From assembly GCA_046733355.1 (NCBI GenBank), contig JBKPOZ010000010.1, positions 88,651-152,650 on the forward strand: 64,000 bases of DNA. Reading direction: 5' to 3'. The DNA comes from VAZQ01 sp046733355. GTDB taxonomy: Bacteria; Pseudomonadota; Alphaproteobacteria; Rhizobiales; Xanthobacteraceae. Of the stretch, positions 52,239 through 60,389 are shown piece by piece. The notes below the pieces were generated by a model, which saw only the letters and a program-made list of their open reading frames with translations, ran no database searches and had not been told where the DNA came from. How positions within the stretch are numbered: the stretch's first letter is position 1; each line of letters opens with the position of its first letter. Both the position numbers and the translations under genes were made by a program.

Positions 52239-53693
52239 GTGCTGGGGGATAAAGTGTTTGTGCAAAGGGCGTATTCGGAAGCGGCCGCACGGCCGCTGGT
52301 CGTCGATCTCGACGGCACCCTGATCAAGACAGACCTGCTGCTCGAATCCTTTTTCTCACTCTTGCGTTCGCATCCGCTTCGCGCGCTCTGCTCACTCGCG
52401 GCATTGCGGCACGGCAAGGCTGCCTTCAAGGCAAGGCTTGCCGAAGAAAGCGCGCTCGAGCTGAATTCGATACCGTTCAACGCACAGCTCGTCGACTTGC
52501 TTCGCAGCGAAAAAGCGAGAGGCCGTAAAATCTATCTCGCCTCCGGCTCCGACCGGGGCTACGTCGAAAAGCTTGCCTCGCGTGTCGGCCTGTTCGACGG
52601 GGCTTACGGCTCGGACGGAGCCATCAACATGTCGGGGGCTCGCAAGGCCCAGGAGCTGTGCCGCATGTTCGGGGCCGGCGGATTCGATTATGCCGGCAAT
52701 TCGAAGGCGGATTTGCACGTTTGGGAACGCTCGCACGATGCCTTGGTTGTGAGGGCGCCGGCCTACGTCATCAGAAAAGCGCGCCAACGCTTCGCGAACG
52801 TGCACATCCTGGATTCGGCCTGGCCGCGGCTTCACGATTATGCGCGGGCGCTGCGCATCCACCAATGGGTGAAGAATCTGCTTATTTTCCTGCCCGCCGT
52901 CATGGCACACAAGTTCGGCGCTGAATTACTTGTCTGTCTCGCCGCATTCATGAGCTTCAGTTTGTGTGCCTCGAGCACTTATCTGCTGAACGATCTGCTC
53001 GACCTGCACCATGATCGTGCGCATCCCAGCAAGCGAAATCGCCCGCTCGCTGCGGGAACTGTCCCGCTCATGCACGGGATTACGCTGACCATCGTACTCT
53101 TTTCTCTGGCAATGCTCATTGCACTTGCATTGAATTGGCAATTTGTCCTGGTGCTGGGCGGGTATGGCGCGCTCACCGTGGCGTATTCGCTGCTACTCAA
53201 GCGGGAGCCGATCGTCGACGTAGTCGCGCTCGCTTGTCTCTATGGAGCGCGGCTGCTGGCGGGCAGCGCCGCCGCCGCCGTTCCGCTCTCGCCGTGGCTC
53301 GGGGCGCTTGCCATCTTCCTGTTCTTGAGCCTGGCGCTGGTCAAACGCTGCACCGAGCTCATCGACACGAAGGAGGAGCAAAAGCAGCAATCATTTGGAC
53401 GTGGATACCGTGCCGCCGATCTGCCGGTGCTCGAGTCCATGGCGGCTGCAGCAGGCTACTTGGCGGTGCTGGTGCTGGCGCTCTATCTGAACAGTGCCAC
53501 CGTGATTGAGCTCTACGGCCATCCGCAGCTGCTTTGGCTCAGCTGCGTCGTTCTGGTTTTCTGGATCAGCAGGGTCCTGCTGCTCACTCATCGGGGCGAG
53601 ATGCACGATGACCCGGTTGTCTTCGCTGCGACGGACCGGATCAGCCAAACATGTGCAGGCGCAATCCTGGCCATCATGTTCGCCGCCCTGTGA
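52239..53693 (+). CDS. HAD phosphatase - UbiA prenyltransferase fusion (DPPR synthase-like)
   Basis: 484 residues. N-terminal HAD domain: VVDLDGTLIKT (Asp23, Asp25), ASGSD, and YAGNSKADLHVW. C-terminal UbiA domain of nine helices: NDLLDLHHDRAHPSKRNRPLAAG (251-273), like Rv3806c NDVRDVEADRAHP, and YSLLLKREPIVDVVALACLY. In mycobacteria UbiA joins PRPP to decaprenyl phosphate and a separate phosphatase removes the 5'-phosphate; the fusion could do both steps, which is inference. Divergent from dprE1, completing the DPA pathway. The start is uncertain: GTG 52239, 52254 or 52260 (GGGGGA at 52244-52249). Confidence 0.87.
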   Translation: MLGDKVFVQRAYSEAAARPLVVDLDGTLIKTDLLLESFFSLLRSHPLRALCSLAALRHGKAAFKARLAEESALELNSIPFNAQLVDLLRSEKARGRKIYLASGSDRGYVEKLASRVGLFDGAYGSDGAINMSGARKAQELCRMFGAGGFDYAGNSKADLHVWERSHDALVVRAPAYVIRKARQRFANVHILDSAWPRLHDYARALRIHQWVKNLLIFLPAVMAHKFGAELLVCLAAFMSFSLCASSTYLLNDLLDLHHDRAHPSKRNRPLAAGTVPLMHGITLTIVLFSLAMLIALALNWQFVLVLGGYGALTVAYSLLLKREPIVDVVALACLYGARLLAGSAAAAVPLSPWLGALAIFLFLSLALVKRCTELIDTKEEQKQQSFGRGYRAADLPVLESMAAAAGYLAVLVLALYLNSATVIELYGHPQLLWLSCVVLVFWISRVLLLTHRGEMHDDPVVFAATDRISQTCAGAILAIMFAAL

Positions 53694-53729
53694 TGCTATG
53701 AGGGCTGTGCCGGTGCGGCATGGCGGCGA

Positions 53730-54449
53730 TCAACCGCTGCGCGCGGGGGTGCGAATGAGCGGATTGATCCAGTAACAGGTGCCCCTGTCCATCTTGAGGG
53801 TGGGGCCCCACTCGACTCCCTCCGCCACATCGGGAATCTCAAAGCCGAGCTTGACGTTCTCAAGTCCGGGGGCACGCGTTTTGAGGGCGCTCACGCCCAC
53901 CGCCGGTTTCCACTTATAGACCGTGCTGGTCGTCTGATCGGATACGGTGAAGGCGAGCGACTTCTCATAGAGCGCCAGCGCGCTGTTGCGCAGGCCGATG
54001 AGCGCATCGGTCGAGTTCAACAGCACCACCGAATTCCCTGCGGTGCCGATCGGCACGGGCGCCCAGCCCGGAAGCACCGTATCTGTCTTGCTCAGCGGCA
54101 CGATCAAAAAACTCAAGGTGTCCGGCAGCCGCTTGCCCTCTTCCTCGCAATCGGCCATGGCCTGCACCAGCCAGCCGTAGTCCGACGCGCTGTCGGCTGG
54201 TGCCGGCCCCGTGCCAGCAGGCGGAGATTGCGTTGCGACCTGCGGCGCTTCTTTCGTCCGCAAGGCATGCCACGTCAGTGCAACCAATGATCCCACGAGC
54301 AGCAGGACGAGCGCAGCGGCGCCTGCACTTGCTGGCTTGTGCAAGGGATTTTGCGCCTCGCAGGCAGGGCAGCATCGCGCAAACAGCGAAACACGCGCGC
54401 CGCAGCTGCCGCACTCGGTAGAAACCAATTCTGATATTTGAGGAATCAT
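53730..54449 (-). CDS. zinc-ribbon, single-pass membrane protein of unknown function
   Basis: 239 residues from ATG 54449: N-terminal zinc ribbon CGSCG ... CPACE, a membrane helix AAALVLLLVGSLVALTWHAL, then a periplasmic domain with DYGWLVQAMADCEEEGKRLPD and TLSFLIVPLSKTD. No ribosome site is obvious. Convergent with the HAD-UbiA gene and 58 bp after tctA on the same strand. Similar zinc-ribbon/TM proteins in Hyphomicrobiales have no assigned function. Confidence 0.75.
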   Translation of the reverse strand: MIPQISELVSTECGSCGARVSLFARCCPACEAQNPLHKPASAGAAALVLLLVGSLVALTWHALRTKEAPQVATQSPPAGTGPAPADSASDYGWLVQAMADCEEEGKRLPDTLSFLIVPLSKTDTVLPGWAPVPIGTAGNSVVLLNSTDALIGLRNSALALYEKSLAFTVSDQTTSTVYKWKPAVGVSALKTRAPGLENVKLGFEIPDVAEGVEWGPTLKMDRGTCYWINPLIRTPARSG

Positions 54450-54507
54450 GGAGGGCGCAAACCTACCGTATGCACTGGCAAAGGGACAGAAGTGGACGAA
54501 TTGAAAT

Positions 54508-56034
54508 TCAAGCCGCGTCGCCTGCTTCCGCCTCCGCGAGCCGGCTGCGCCAGTCCTTGCGCTGACGGATGAGAGCGATCGCTGCAAGCGACAACATGCA
54601 GATGCCAAGCAATATGAGCGCGAGGGCGATGGGCCGCTGCACGAATATGGCCCAGTCGCCGTTAGACATGACGAGCGACTGCCGCAGGCTCATTTCGAAA
54701 GTGGAGGAGATCACCAATCCAAGCACCATCGGAGCCGGGTCGAAACCGAACTTGCGCAAGCCATAGCCCACCACGCCCATGATCAACATGATCCAGACGT
54801 CGACGATGGAGTGGCTGACCTCGTAGACGCCGATGATGCAGAACATGATCACCAGCGGATAAAGGTAGGAATAAGGTATGCGCAGCACGTTCACGAAAAT
54901 GCCGACGAGCGGAAGATTGAGCGCGAGCAGCATCAGGTTGCCGACATACATGGACGCCACAAATCCCCAGAACACATCGGGATGATCGGTGACCAGAGTC
55001 GGCCCCGGCGGAACCGCATGAATCATCAGCGCGGCGAGCAGAACGGCGGTGACCGGCCCGGTCGGAAGGCCGAGCGCCAGCATGGGCACGAAAGCTCCGG
55101 TCGAGGCGGCATTGTTCGCCGATTCGGGTCCGGCAACGCCCGCGACTGCTCCCTTGCCGAATTCCTCGGGCTGGCGCGACAGTCGCCGCTCGACCGCATA
55201 GGAGAGAAAGCTGGAAATCACGTGCGCGGAGCCCGGCGTAAGTCCGATGAGAAAGCCGAGGACGGAGCCGCGCGCGATGGGCATGGCTGAGTCGCGCCAC
55301 TCCTTGCGGCTTGGAAAAAGATCCCGCAGCTTTGGGGCGATCACCTCTCGCACTACGGTCGCAGAGGGCGTGGAAAGAATCTCTCCCAGGCCAAACAGTC
55401 CAACCGCAACCGGCACAATGCCGATGCCGTCTCCCAGCTCCGGAATATCGAACGAATAGCGGAAATGTCCCGTCATGCTGTCGATGCCGATCATGCCGAG
55501 GAGCAGCCCGACAGCGGCCATCAGCAGCGTGCGCGGCAGCGAGGTCGAGGACATGTAGGCGAGCAGGATGAGGCCGAGCGCGAGCAGCGCCGTGTATTCA
55601 GGCGGGCCGAAGCGCAACGCGAACGTGGCAAGCGGGGGCGCGATGAGCGTGAGCACAACGACACCGAAGGTGCCGGCGATCCACGAGCCGACCGCGGCGA
55701 TGCAGAGCGCCGCGCCGGCGCGGCCCTTCTGCGCCATGGCGTAGCCGTCGATGCAGGTCATCACCGAGGAAGCCTCGCCCGGAATGCGCATCAGGATCGA
55801 GGTGGTGGAGCCGCCGTATTGCGAGCCGTAGTAGATGCCGGCGAGCATCACCACGGATTTGGTCGTATCGAGCCCGAAAGTCGCGGGCAGAAGAATGCTG
55901 ATTCCGGAGAGCGGGCCGATGCCGGGCAGCACGCCAACGACGGTGCCTACGAGGCATCCAAGAAAGGCGTACCACAAGACGCCGGGCTGCAGCGCAACCG
56001 AGAAGCCGAGCAGCAGGCTGTCGAGCGTCGGCAT
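54508..56034 (-). CDS. tctA: tripartite tricarboxylate transporter large permease TctA
   Basis: 508 residues, about 12 membrane helices with the TctA motifs VVGVLPGIGPLSGISILLP, YYGSQYGGSTTSILMRIPGEASSV, and the second repeat GPESANNAASTGAFVPMLALGLPTGPVTAVLL. It is the main permease that takes up carboxylates such as citrate, using the periplasmic TctC receptor. Starts one base after the tctB stop, in a C-B-A operon. Substrate set by TctC, not predictable. Confidence 0.95.
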   Translation of the reverse strand: MPTLDSLLLGFSVALQPGVLWYAFLGCLVGTVVGVLPGIGPLSGISILLPATFGLDTTKSVVMLAGIYYGSQYGGSTTSILMRIPGEASSVMTCIDGYAMAQKGRAGAALCIAAVGSWIAGTFGVVVLTLIAPPLATFALRFGPPEYTALLALGLILLAYMSSTSLPRTLLMAAVGLLLGMIGIDSMTGHFRYSFDIPELGDGIGIVPVAVGLFGLGEILSTPSATVVREVIAPKLRDLFPSRKEWRDSAMPIARGSVLGFLIGLTPGSAHVISSFLSYAVERRLSRQPEEFGKGAVAGVAGPESANNAASTGAFVPMLALGLPTGPVTAVLLAALMIHAVPPGPTLVTDHPDVFWGFVASMYVGNLMLLALNLPLVGIFVNVLRIPYSYLYPLVIMFCIIGVYEVSHSIVDVWIMLIMGVVGYGLRKFGFDPAPMVLGLVISSTFEMSLRQSLVMSNGDWAIFVQRPIALALILLGICMLSLAAIALIRQRKDWRSRLAEAEAGDAA

Positions 56035-56035
56035 T

Positions 56036-56482
56036 TCAGAACGGCATGAGCCCCGGCTCGAGCGGCGTCTTCAGCGCCACCGTGAACAAAACATAGGCGA
56101 GCGCGGCTACGCCGATGCTGAAGCATGCGGCGCGCACGATGGGGCGGCGCTCGACGCCGTGCACCAGCGCAAACAGCAAAAGGATCATGGTGATGAGAAA
56201 GCCGAGGGTCTGATAGATCAGGATCGCTGCGGCTGAAACTGCGAGCATCCGCAGGGCATGCGGGAGGTCCTGCCAGGAGAGGCTTGCAAGGGGCGGGCTC
56301 TCGTGGGCACGCAGAACGACGACCACGCCAAGGACAATGATGAGCACGGCGCAGAGCTTCGGCATCATTCCGGCGCCCGGGAATACGAGCGTGCCGACGG
56401 GAAGGTCGCCGCTGATCGCGAGCACGAGAACGCCGAACCCAGCAAGCGCGGCGCCGGCAATATGGTCGGAGCGAAGCGTCAA
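56036..56482 (-). CDS. tctB: tripartite tricarboxylate transporter small permease TctB
   Basis: 148 residues from a TTG at 56482, eight bases after the tctC stop, with GAGG upstream. Four helices: IAGAALAGFGVLVLAISG, KLCAVLIIVLGVVVVL, MLAVSAAAILIYQTLGFLITMILLLFALV and SIGVAALAYVLFTVALKTPLEPG. The G-LP-G-FFP-like GDLPVGTLVFPGAGMMP is the family's N-terminal motif. Longer frames upstream overlap tctC and are not real. Confidence 0.88.
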   Translation of the reverse strand: MTLRSDHIAGAALAGFGVLVLAISGDLPVGTLVFPGAGMMPKLCAVLIIVLGVVVVLRAHESPPLASLSWQDLPHALRMLAVSAAAILIYQTLGFLITMILLLFALVHGVERRPIVRAACFSIGVAALAYVLFTVALKTPLEPGLMPF

Positions 56483-56489
56483 AGCCGCC

Positions 56490-57467
56490 TCAACCCTCGA
56501 CTTTGCCGATTGCCCGGATGGCAGCCTCGATTCGGCGCGTATCGGCAGCCCAGAACTCCGCGAATTCCGGCTGGTCCATATAGTCGAGCTCCTGTCCCAG
56601 ATTGGCGAGCGCAGCCTTGAACGTCTCGCCATGCGCGGCCGTATTCAATGCCTGCCGCAGATAATTGACGATCTGATCCGGCGTCCCTTTCGGTGCGAAG
56701 AGACCCACCCACAGGTAATATTCAAGGTCGTAACCGAGCTCTTTGAGCGTGGGGACGTCCGGCATGGCATGGGAACGGTGCCCGCCGAAAAGCGCGAGCG
56801 GGCGCGCCTTGCCGGCCCTGATCTGGACGATGCTCGCGGAAACCGAGGACGCGAGCACGGCGGCATTGTTGCCCAGTAATGCGGTTACCGCCGGACCTCC
56901 GCCATTCGTCGGCAAATGCCGCAGTTTCAGATTGCCGGCGGTCTGCATGAGGAGCGCCATGGGAATGTGCAGCGCGCCATAAAGGCCGGACGAGCTGAAG
57001 ATAATCTCGTTTGGTCGCTGCCGCGCATCGTCGATGAACTCGGCGAGCGTGTGCCACGGTTGCCTGTCGTTGACGATCAGTACGCACGGGTCGGCGACCA
57101 CGCGCGCCAGCGGAATGAAATCCGCATTGGTGAATTTTGGCGTGCGGCCGAACAGACGGTCGACTTCGGCGAAGCCGGAAATGGAGGTGATATGGGAGAG
57201 AAGCGTGTAGCCGTCGGGCTTCGCATGGGCGGCTACCTGCGCGCCAACTTGACCGGCGGCACCCGCTTTGGTCTCGATAACCACCGGCTTGTGCAACAGC
57301 GGTTCGAGAGCAGCGGCGAGCGGCCGCGTGACCACGTCGGAAGCGCCGCCAGGCGGAAACGGATTGATAATTGTAATGGCGCGGGCGGGGTAAGTTTCCT
57401 GCGCAGAGCCGCGCCGGAGCATCGCCGATATGGCAATCGAGCCGAGAAAAAAGCTGCGCCGGTCCAT
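56490..57467 (-). CDS. tctC: tripartite tricarboxylate transporter solute-binding protein TctC (Bug family)
   Basis: 325 residues from ATG 57467 (GGGAGGTGAAG upstream). Signal MDRRSFFLGSIAISAMLRRGSA, then YPARAITIINPFPPGGASDVVTRPLA, VIETKAGAAGQVG, and KPDGYTLLSHITS: the Bug-family signatures. Captures a carboxylate in the periplasm for TctAB. The P-loop-like FPPGG and Asp/Thr-bearing helix are conserved. Divergent from the DUF1330 gene. Confidence 0.93.
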   Translation of the reverse strand: MDRRSFFLGSIAISAMLRRGSAQETYPARAITIINPFPPGGASDVVTRPLAAALEPLLHKPVVIETKAGAAGQVGAQVAAHAKPDGYTLLSHITSISGFAEVDRLFGRTPKFTNADFIPLARVVADPCVLIVNDRQPWHTLAEFIDDARQRPNEIIFSSSGLYGALHIPMALLMQTAGNLKLRHLPTNGGGPAVTALLGNNAAVLASSVSASIVQIRAGKARPLALFGGHRSHAMPDVPTLKELGYDLEYYLWVGLFAPKGTPDQIVNYLRQALNTAAHGETFKAALANLGQELDYMDQPEFAEFWAADTRRIEAAIRAIGKVEG

Positions 57468-57579
57468 CTTCACCTCCCTAAGCGCATTGGCGGACTGAGC
57501 TAGTGCGCTCGTTGCCAACGACGTTGCTGCTCTCTTGCCTCGCAAGGTAGATGGGTCCGGCAAAATCGAGGAGGCAAGC

Positions 57580-57885
57580 ATGCCGGCTTACTGGATTGCA
57601 CGCTCGAAGATCAACGATCCGGTCGCCTACAAGAAGTACACGGATCTGGTGCCCGGCATTATTGCAAAATTCGGCGGCCGGGTGCTGGCGCGCGGCGGCC
57701 GTTATCAGGTGATGGAAGGTCCGCGCAAGTTCCAAAGATTCGTCATCATCGAGTTCCCCAGCTTGGAGCAGGGCGTCGCCTGCTTCACCTCCAAGGAATA
57801 TGAGCAGGCAGCCGCCTTTCGCCGCGCCGGCGACGCGGGCGAGGTCGAGACCGTCATCGTCGAGAGCGGCGACGCGACGCAGTAG
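57580..57885 (+). CDS. DUF1330 family protein
   Basis: 101 residues from ATG 57580 (GAGGAGG upstream): MPAYWIARSKINDPVAYKKY, RVLARGGRYQVMEGPRK, RFVIIEFPSLEQGVACF. Dimeric alpha+beta-barrel fold of unknown function, ubiquitous in alphaproteobacteria. Its TAG stop (57883-57885) is the first part of a P7 repeat. Divergent from tctC. Confidence 0.88.
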   Translation: MPAYWIARSKINDPVAYKKYTDLVPGIIAKFGGRVLARGGRYQVMEGPRKFQRFVIIEFPSLEQGVACFTSKEYEQAAAFRRAGDAGEVETVIVESGDATQ

Positions 57886-57989
57886 GTTGGGTTAGCGCCG
57901 CCCGTGTACGTCCAGGTGCGCACGGCCTTTGCTCGGCGCGTAACCCAACAATGTGCCTGATGGGTTTCGCTGCGCTCAACCCATCCTAC
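57882..57989. repeat. palindromic repeat type P7 (supplies stops to both neighbours)
   Basis: GTAGGTTGGGTTAGCG ... GCGTAACCCAAC and TGGGTTTCGCTGCGCTCAACCCATCCTAC. Its left TAG ends the DUF1330 gene; its right CTA (complement TAG, 57986-57988) ends livF. Confidence 0.85.
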
Positions 57990-58717
57990 AATCCGAGATA
58001 AAACTTGCGGATGAGCTCGTTGTTGTTGAGCTCGTCGGCCGAGCGGCCTTCGAATGCAATCTGCCCGTGCACGATGACATAGCCGCGATCGGCGATGCGC
58101 AGCGCCTGCGGAAAATTCTGCTCGGCCATCAGCACGGTGAGATTGTAGCTGTCCTTGAGCTCCTTGATCTTGTCGATGGTGCGGCTGACCAGGACGGGAG
58201 CGAGTCCCACCGAGGGCTCGTCGATGAGGATGATGCGGGGGGCAAGCATCAGCGCGCGCGCCAGCGCAAGCATCTGCTGCTCGCCACCGCTCATGGAGCC
58301 GGCAAGCTGCGCCCGGCGCTCGGCCAGGCGCGGGAAGCATTCGAAGCAGAACTCCAGATTTGACTTCAGGGACCTGCGCGCCTGTCGGCGAAAAGCGCCC
58401 AGCAGCAGGTTCTCCTCCACCGTGAGCCGCGGGAACAGCCGGCGCCCCTCCGGCACGAGCGCAATTCCGAGATTAACGATCTGCTCGGTCGTGCGTCCGA
58501 CCAGATCGTGGGTGATGCCGTCAATCTCCGCAAAAATGCGGCCGGCCCGCGGGCGCACGATGCCCATCACGCATTTCATCAGCGTGCTCTTGCCGTTGCC
58601 GTTGGTGCCGAGGAGCACTACCGTCTCGCCCCCCTTAAGCGTTACCGAGACGTTCTCCAGCACGCGCACGCTGCCATAGGCGGCATCGACGTTCTCGATG
58701 GTGAGGCTATTCGCCAA
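57986..58717 (-). CDS. livF: branched-chain amino-acid-type ABC transporter ATPase LivF
   Basis: 243 residues, ABC ATPase: Walker A LLGTNGNGKST, Q-loop region, signature SGSMSGGEQQMLALARAL, Walker B IILIDEPSVGL, plus AEQNFPQAL. Pairs with LivG to energise LivHM. The ATG overlaps livG by 11 bp. The final stop is given by the P7 repeat. The operon H-M-G-F is complete except for a binding protein. Confidence 0.93.
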   Translation of the reverse strand: MANSLTIENVDAAYGSVRVLENVSVTLKGGETVVLLGTNGNGKSTLMKCVMGIVRPRAGRIFAEIDGITHDLVGRTTEQIVNLGIALVPEGRRLFPRLTVEENLLLGAFRRQARRSLKSNLEFCFECFPRLAERRAQLAGSMSGGEQQMLALARALMLAPRIILIDEPSVGLAPVLVSRTIDKIKELKDSYNLTVLMAEQNFPQALRIADRGYVIVHGQIAFEGRSADELNNNELIRKFYLGL

Positions 58718-59438
58718 GGTAAGCCTTCTCCACTTCCGGATCGCTGATCACGACGTCCGGGCCGCCATCCGCGATTTTCCTGCCCGAGACCAGCACCACC
58801 AGCCGTTGCGAGAATCGCATGACCGCCCGCATGATGTGCTCGATCAGGATGATGGTGACGCCGCGCTCGTTGAGCCGGATCAGCAGGCCGACGATATCGT
58901 CCACCTCCGATTGGGAAAGGCCCGCCATCGCTTCGTCCGCGATCAACAGTTTCGGCTCGGCGGCCATGGCGCGGGCGAGCTCCAGCTTGCGCATCTCGAC
59001 CTGCGTGAGATCGCGCGGCAGCTGCGGCCCCTTGTCGGCCAGCCCGACGAGCTGCAGCAGCTCGGCGCAGCGCGCATCGAGCTCGCTGTCCGACAAGGAT
59101 ACGCCCGGCCGTGCATTGACCGTGTACAGCAGCGGCACGCGTACGTTCTGCGCCACCGTGAGCGTGCTGAAGGGACGCGGCAGCTGGAAGCTGCGCGCGA
59201 TCCCGCGCCGCGTGCGCTCGTGCGTGAGCAGGCCGTCCATGGTCTCGCCCGCGAAGCGCACGCTGCCGGTCTCGTTGGCCAGCGTGCCGCAGATGCAGTT
59301 CACCAGCGTCGACTTGCCCGAGCCATTCGGGCCGATAAGCCCGACACGTTGGCCATCGGCGACGGCGAGATCGATATTCTCGAGGGCGACGAAGCCGCCG
59401 AAGCGCTTGCTCAATCCGGCGACTTCCAGAAGCGGCAT
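58707..59438 (-). CDS. livG: branched-chain amino-acid-type ABC transporter ATPase LivG
   Basis: 243 residues: Walker A GLIGPNGSGKST, the LivG hallmark FQLPRPFSTLTVAQNV, Walker B KLLIADEAMAGLSQSE, and the C-terminal EHIMRAVMRFSQRLVVLVSG. The signature region reads LTQVEMRKLELARAMA rather than LSYGEQR, as in a known LivG subgroup. ATG 59438 overlaps the livM TAA (TAATG). Longer frames upstream lie inside livM and are rejected. Confidence 0.92.
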   Translation of the reverse strand: MPLLEVAGLSKRFGGFVALENIDLAVADGQRVGLIGPNGSGKSTLVNCICGTLANETGSVRFAGETMDGLLTHERTRRGIARSFQLPRPFSTLTVAQNVRVPLLYTVNARPGVSLSDSELDARCAELLQLVGLADKGPQLPRDLTQVEMRKLELARAMAAEPKLLIADEAMAGLSQSEVDDIVGLLIRLNERGVTIILIEHIMRAVMRFSQRLVVLVSGRKIADGGPDVVISDPEVEKAYLGE

Positions 59439-60382
59439 TATTTTGCGCTCCGGCGCAAACGTTCTTGCACGAGCCCGACGATCCCGTTCGGCGCAATGAT
59501 CACAAAGCCGACCAGCAACAATCCGACGATCAACAGATTGACCGCAGACGAGATGGTCACGGTGGCGATCTGTTGCAGCGAGCCGAGCAGGACCGCACCG
59601 ATGAGGGGACCGACCCAGCTGGTGGTGCCGCCGATCATCGGCATGGCAATCGAATTGACGGCGTATTCGAGGCTGAAGGCGGAAGCGGGCTGCAGATAGC
59701 CGATGTAGTAGGGAAACGGCGCGCCGGCCATTCCCATCAGCGCGCCGGAGAGCGTGGTGGCGATGAGTTTGAGCTGCAAGGTCGGCACGCCGGACGCCTC
59801 GGCGGCGAGCTCGTCGTCGCGGATGGTGGCAAAGCCATAACCGAGACGGGAGCGCTCGATCCAGCGCGCACAGGTCAGCGCCGCCACCGCGAGCGCCAGC
59901 ATGAGCAGAAACAGGTACTGGATATAGGGCCCGATCAGCGCCACTCGCTGCGGCCGAATGATGTAGGCCCCGCGCGCGCCGCCGACATAGTCCCAGTTGA
60001 CGATGAACGTCTGCAGCACCACCGCGAGCGCAAGCGTGGCAATGGCAAAGAAAGCCCCGCGCAGGCGCAGCGTGAGATAGCCCATGCCGAGACCGACGAT
60101 ACCGGAGACCACCCCGCCAAGCGCGATGAGGAACGGAAGGGGGACCGGGTAGGCCTTGTGCATGAACACGCTGGCATACGCACCCATGGCGAAAAACGCC
60201 GCCGAGCCGAAATTCACATATCCGGTATAGCCGCCGAGAATATTCCACGCGGTGCCGAGGACAACGAACTGCAAGACGGTGTAGCCGGCAAAGAACAAAT
60301 AATCGTTGTGGAAGGCGCGCGTGGCGAAGAATAGAACTGCTGCCGCTGCAACCAGCACCAGGAAGAAGACGCGCGTTTGCAC
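59438..60382 (-). CDS. livM: branched-chain amino-acid-type ABC transporter permease LivM
   Basis: 314 residues from a GTG at 60382, seven bases after the livH stop. About ten helices: FFLVLVAAAAVLFFA, LNILGGYTGYVNFGSAAFFAMGAYA (the LivM NxxxGYxG signature), GYGFATIRDDELAAEASGV (EAA-like ATPase contact), and GGTTSWVGPLIGAVLLGSL. A frame starting upstream in livH is not the real start. Substrate undefined; such operons carry branched-chain amino acids, urea, amides or aromatics. Confidence 0.92.
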   Translation of the reverse strand: MQTRVFFLVLVAAAAVLFFATRAFHNDYLFFAGYTVLQFVVLGTAWNILGGYTGYVNFGSAAFFAMGAYASVFMHKAYPVPLPFLIALGGVVSGIVGLGMGYLTLRLRGAFFAIATLALAVVLQTFIVNWDYVGGARGAYIIRPQRVALIGPYIQYLFLLMLALAVAALTCARWIERSRLGYGFATIRDDELAAEASGVPTLQLKLIATTLSGALMGMAGAPFPYYIGYLQPASAFSLEYAVNSIAMPMIGGTTSWVGPLIGAVLLGSLQQIATVTISSAVNLLIVGLLLVGFVIIAPNGIVGLVQERLRRSAK

Positions 60383-60389
60383 GGAAAAC

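Noticed and set aside
48191..53693. Nodulation (noe) island
   Set aside because: Homologous arabinose genes occur in Azorhizobium Nod-factor loci, but no nod gene or nod box is seen here.
53730..54608. Longer start for the zinc-ribbon membrane protein
   Set aside because: The extra 53 residues overlap the end of tctA and lack a ribosome site.
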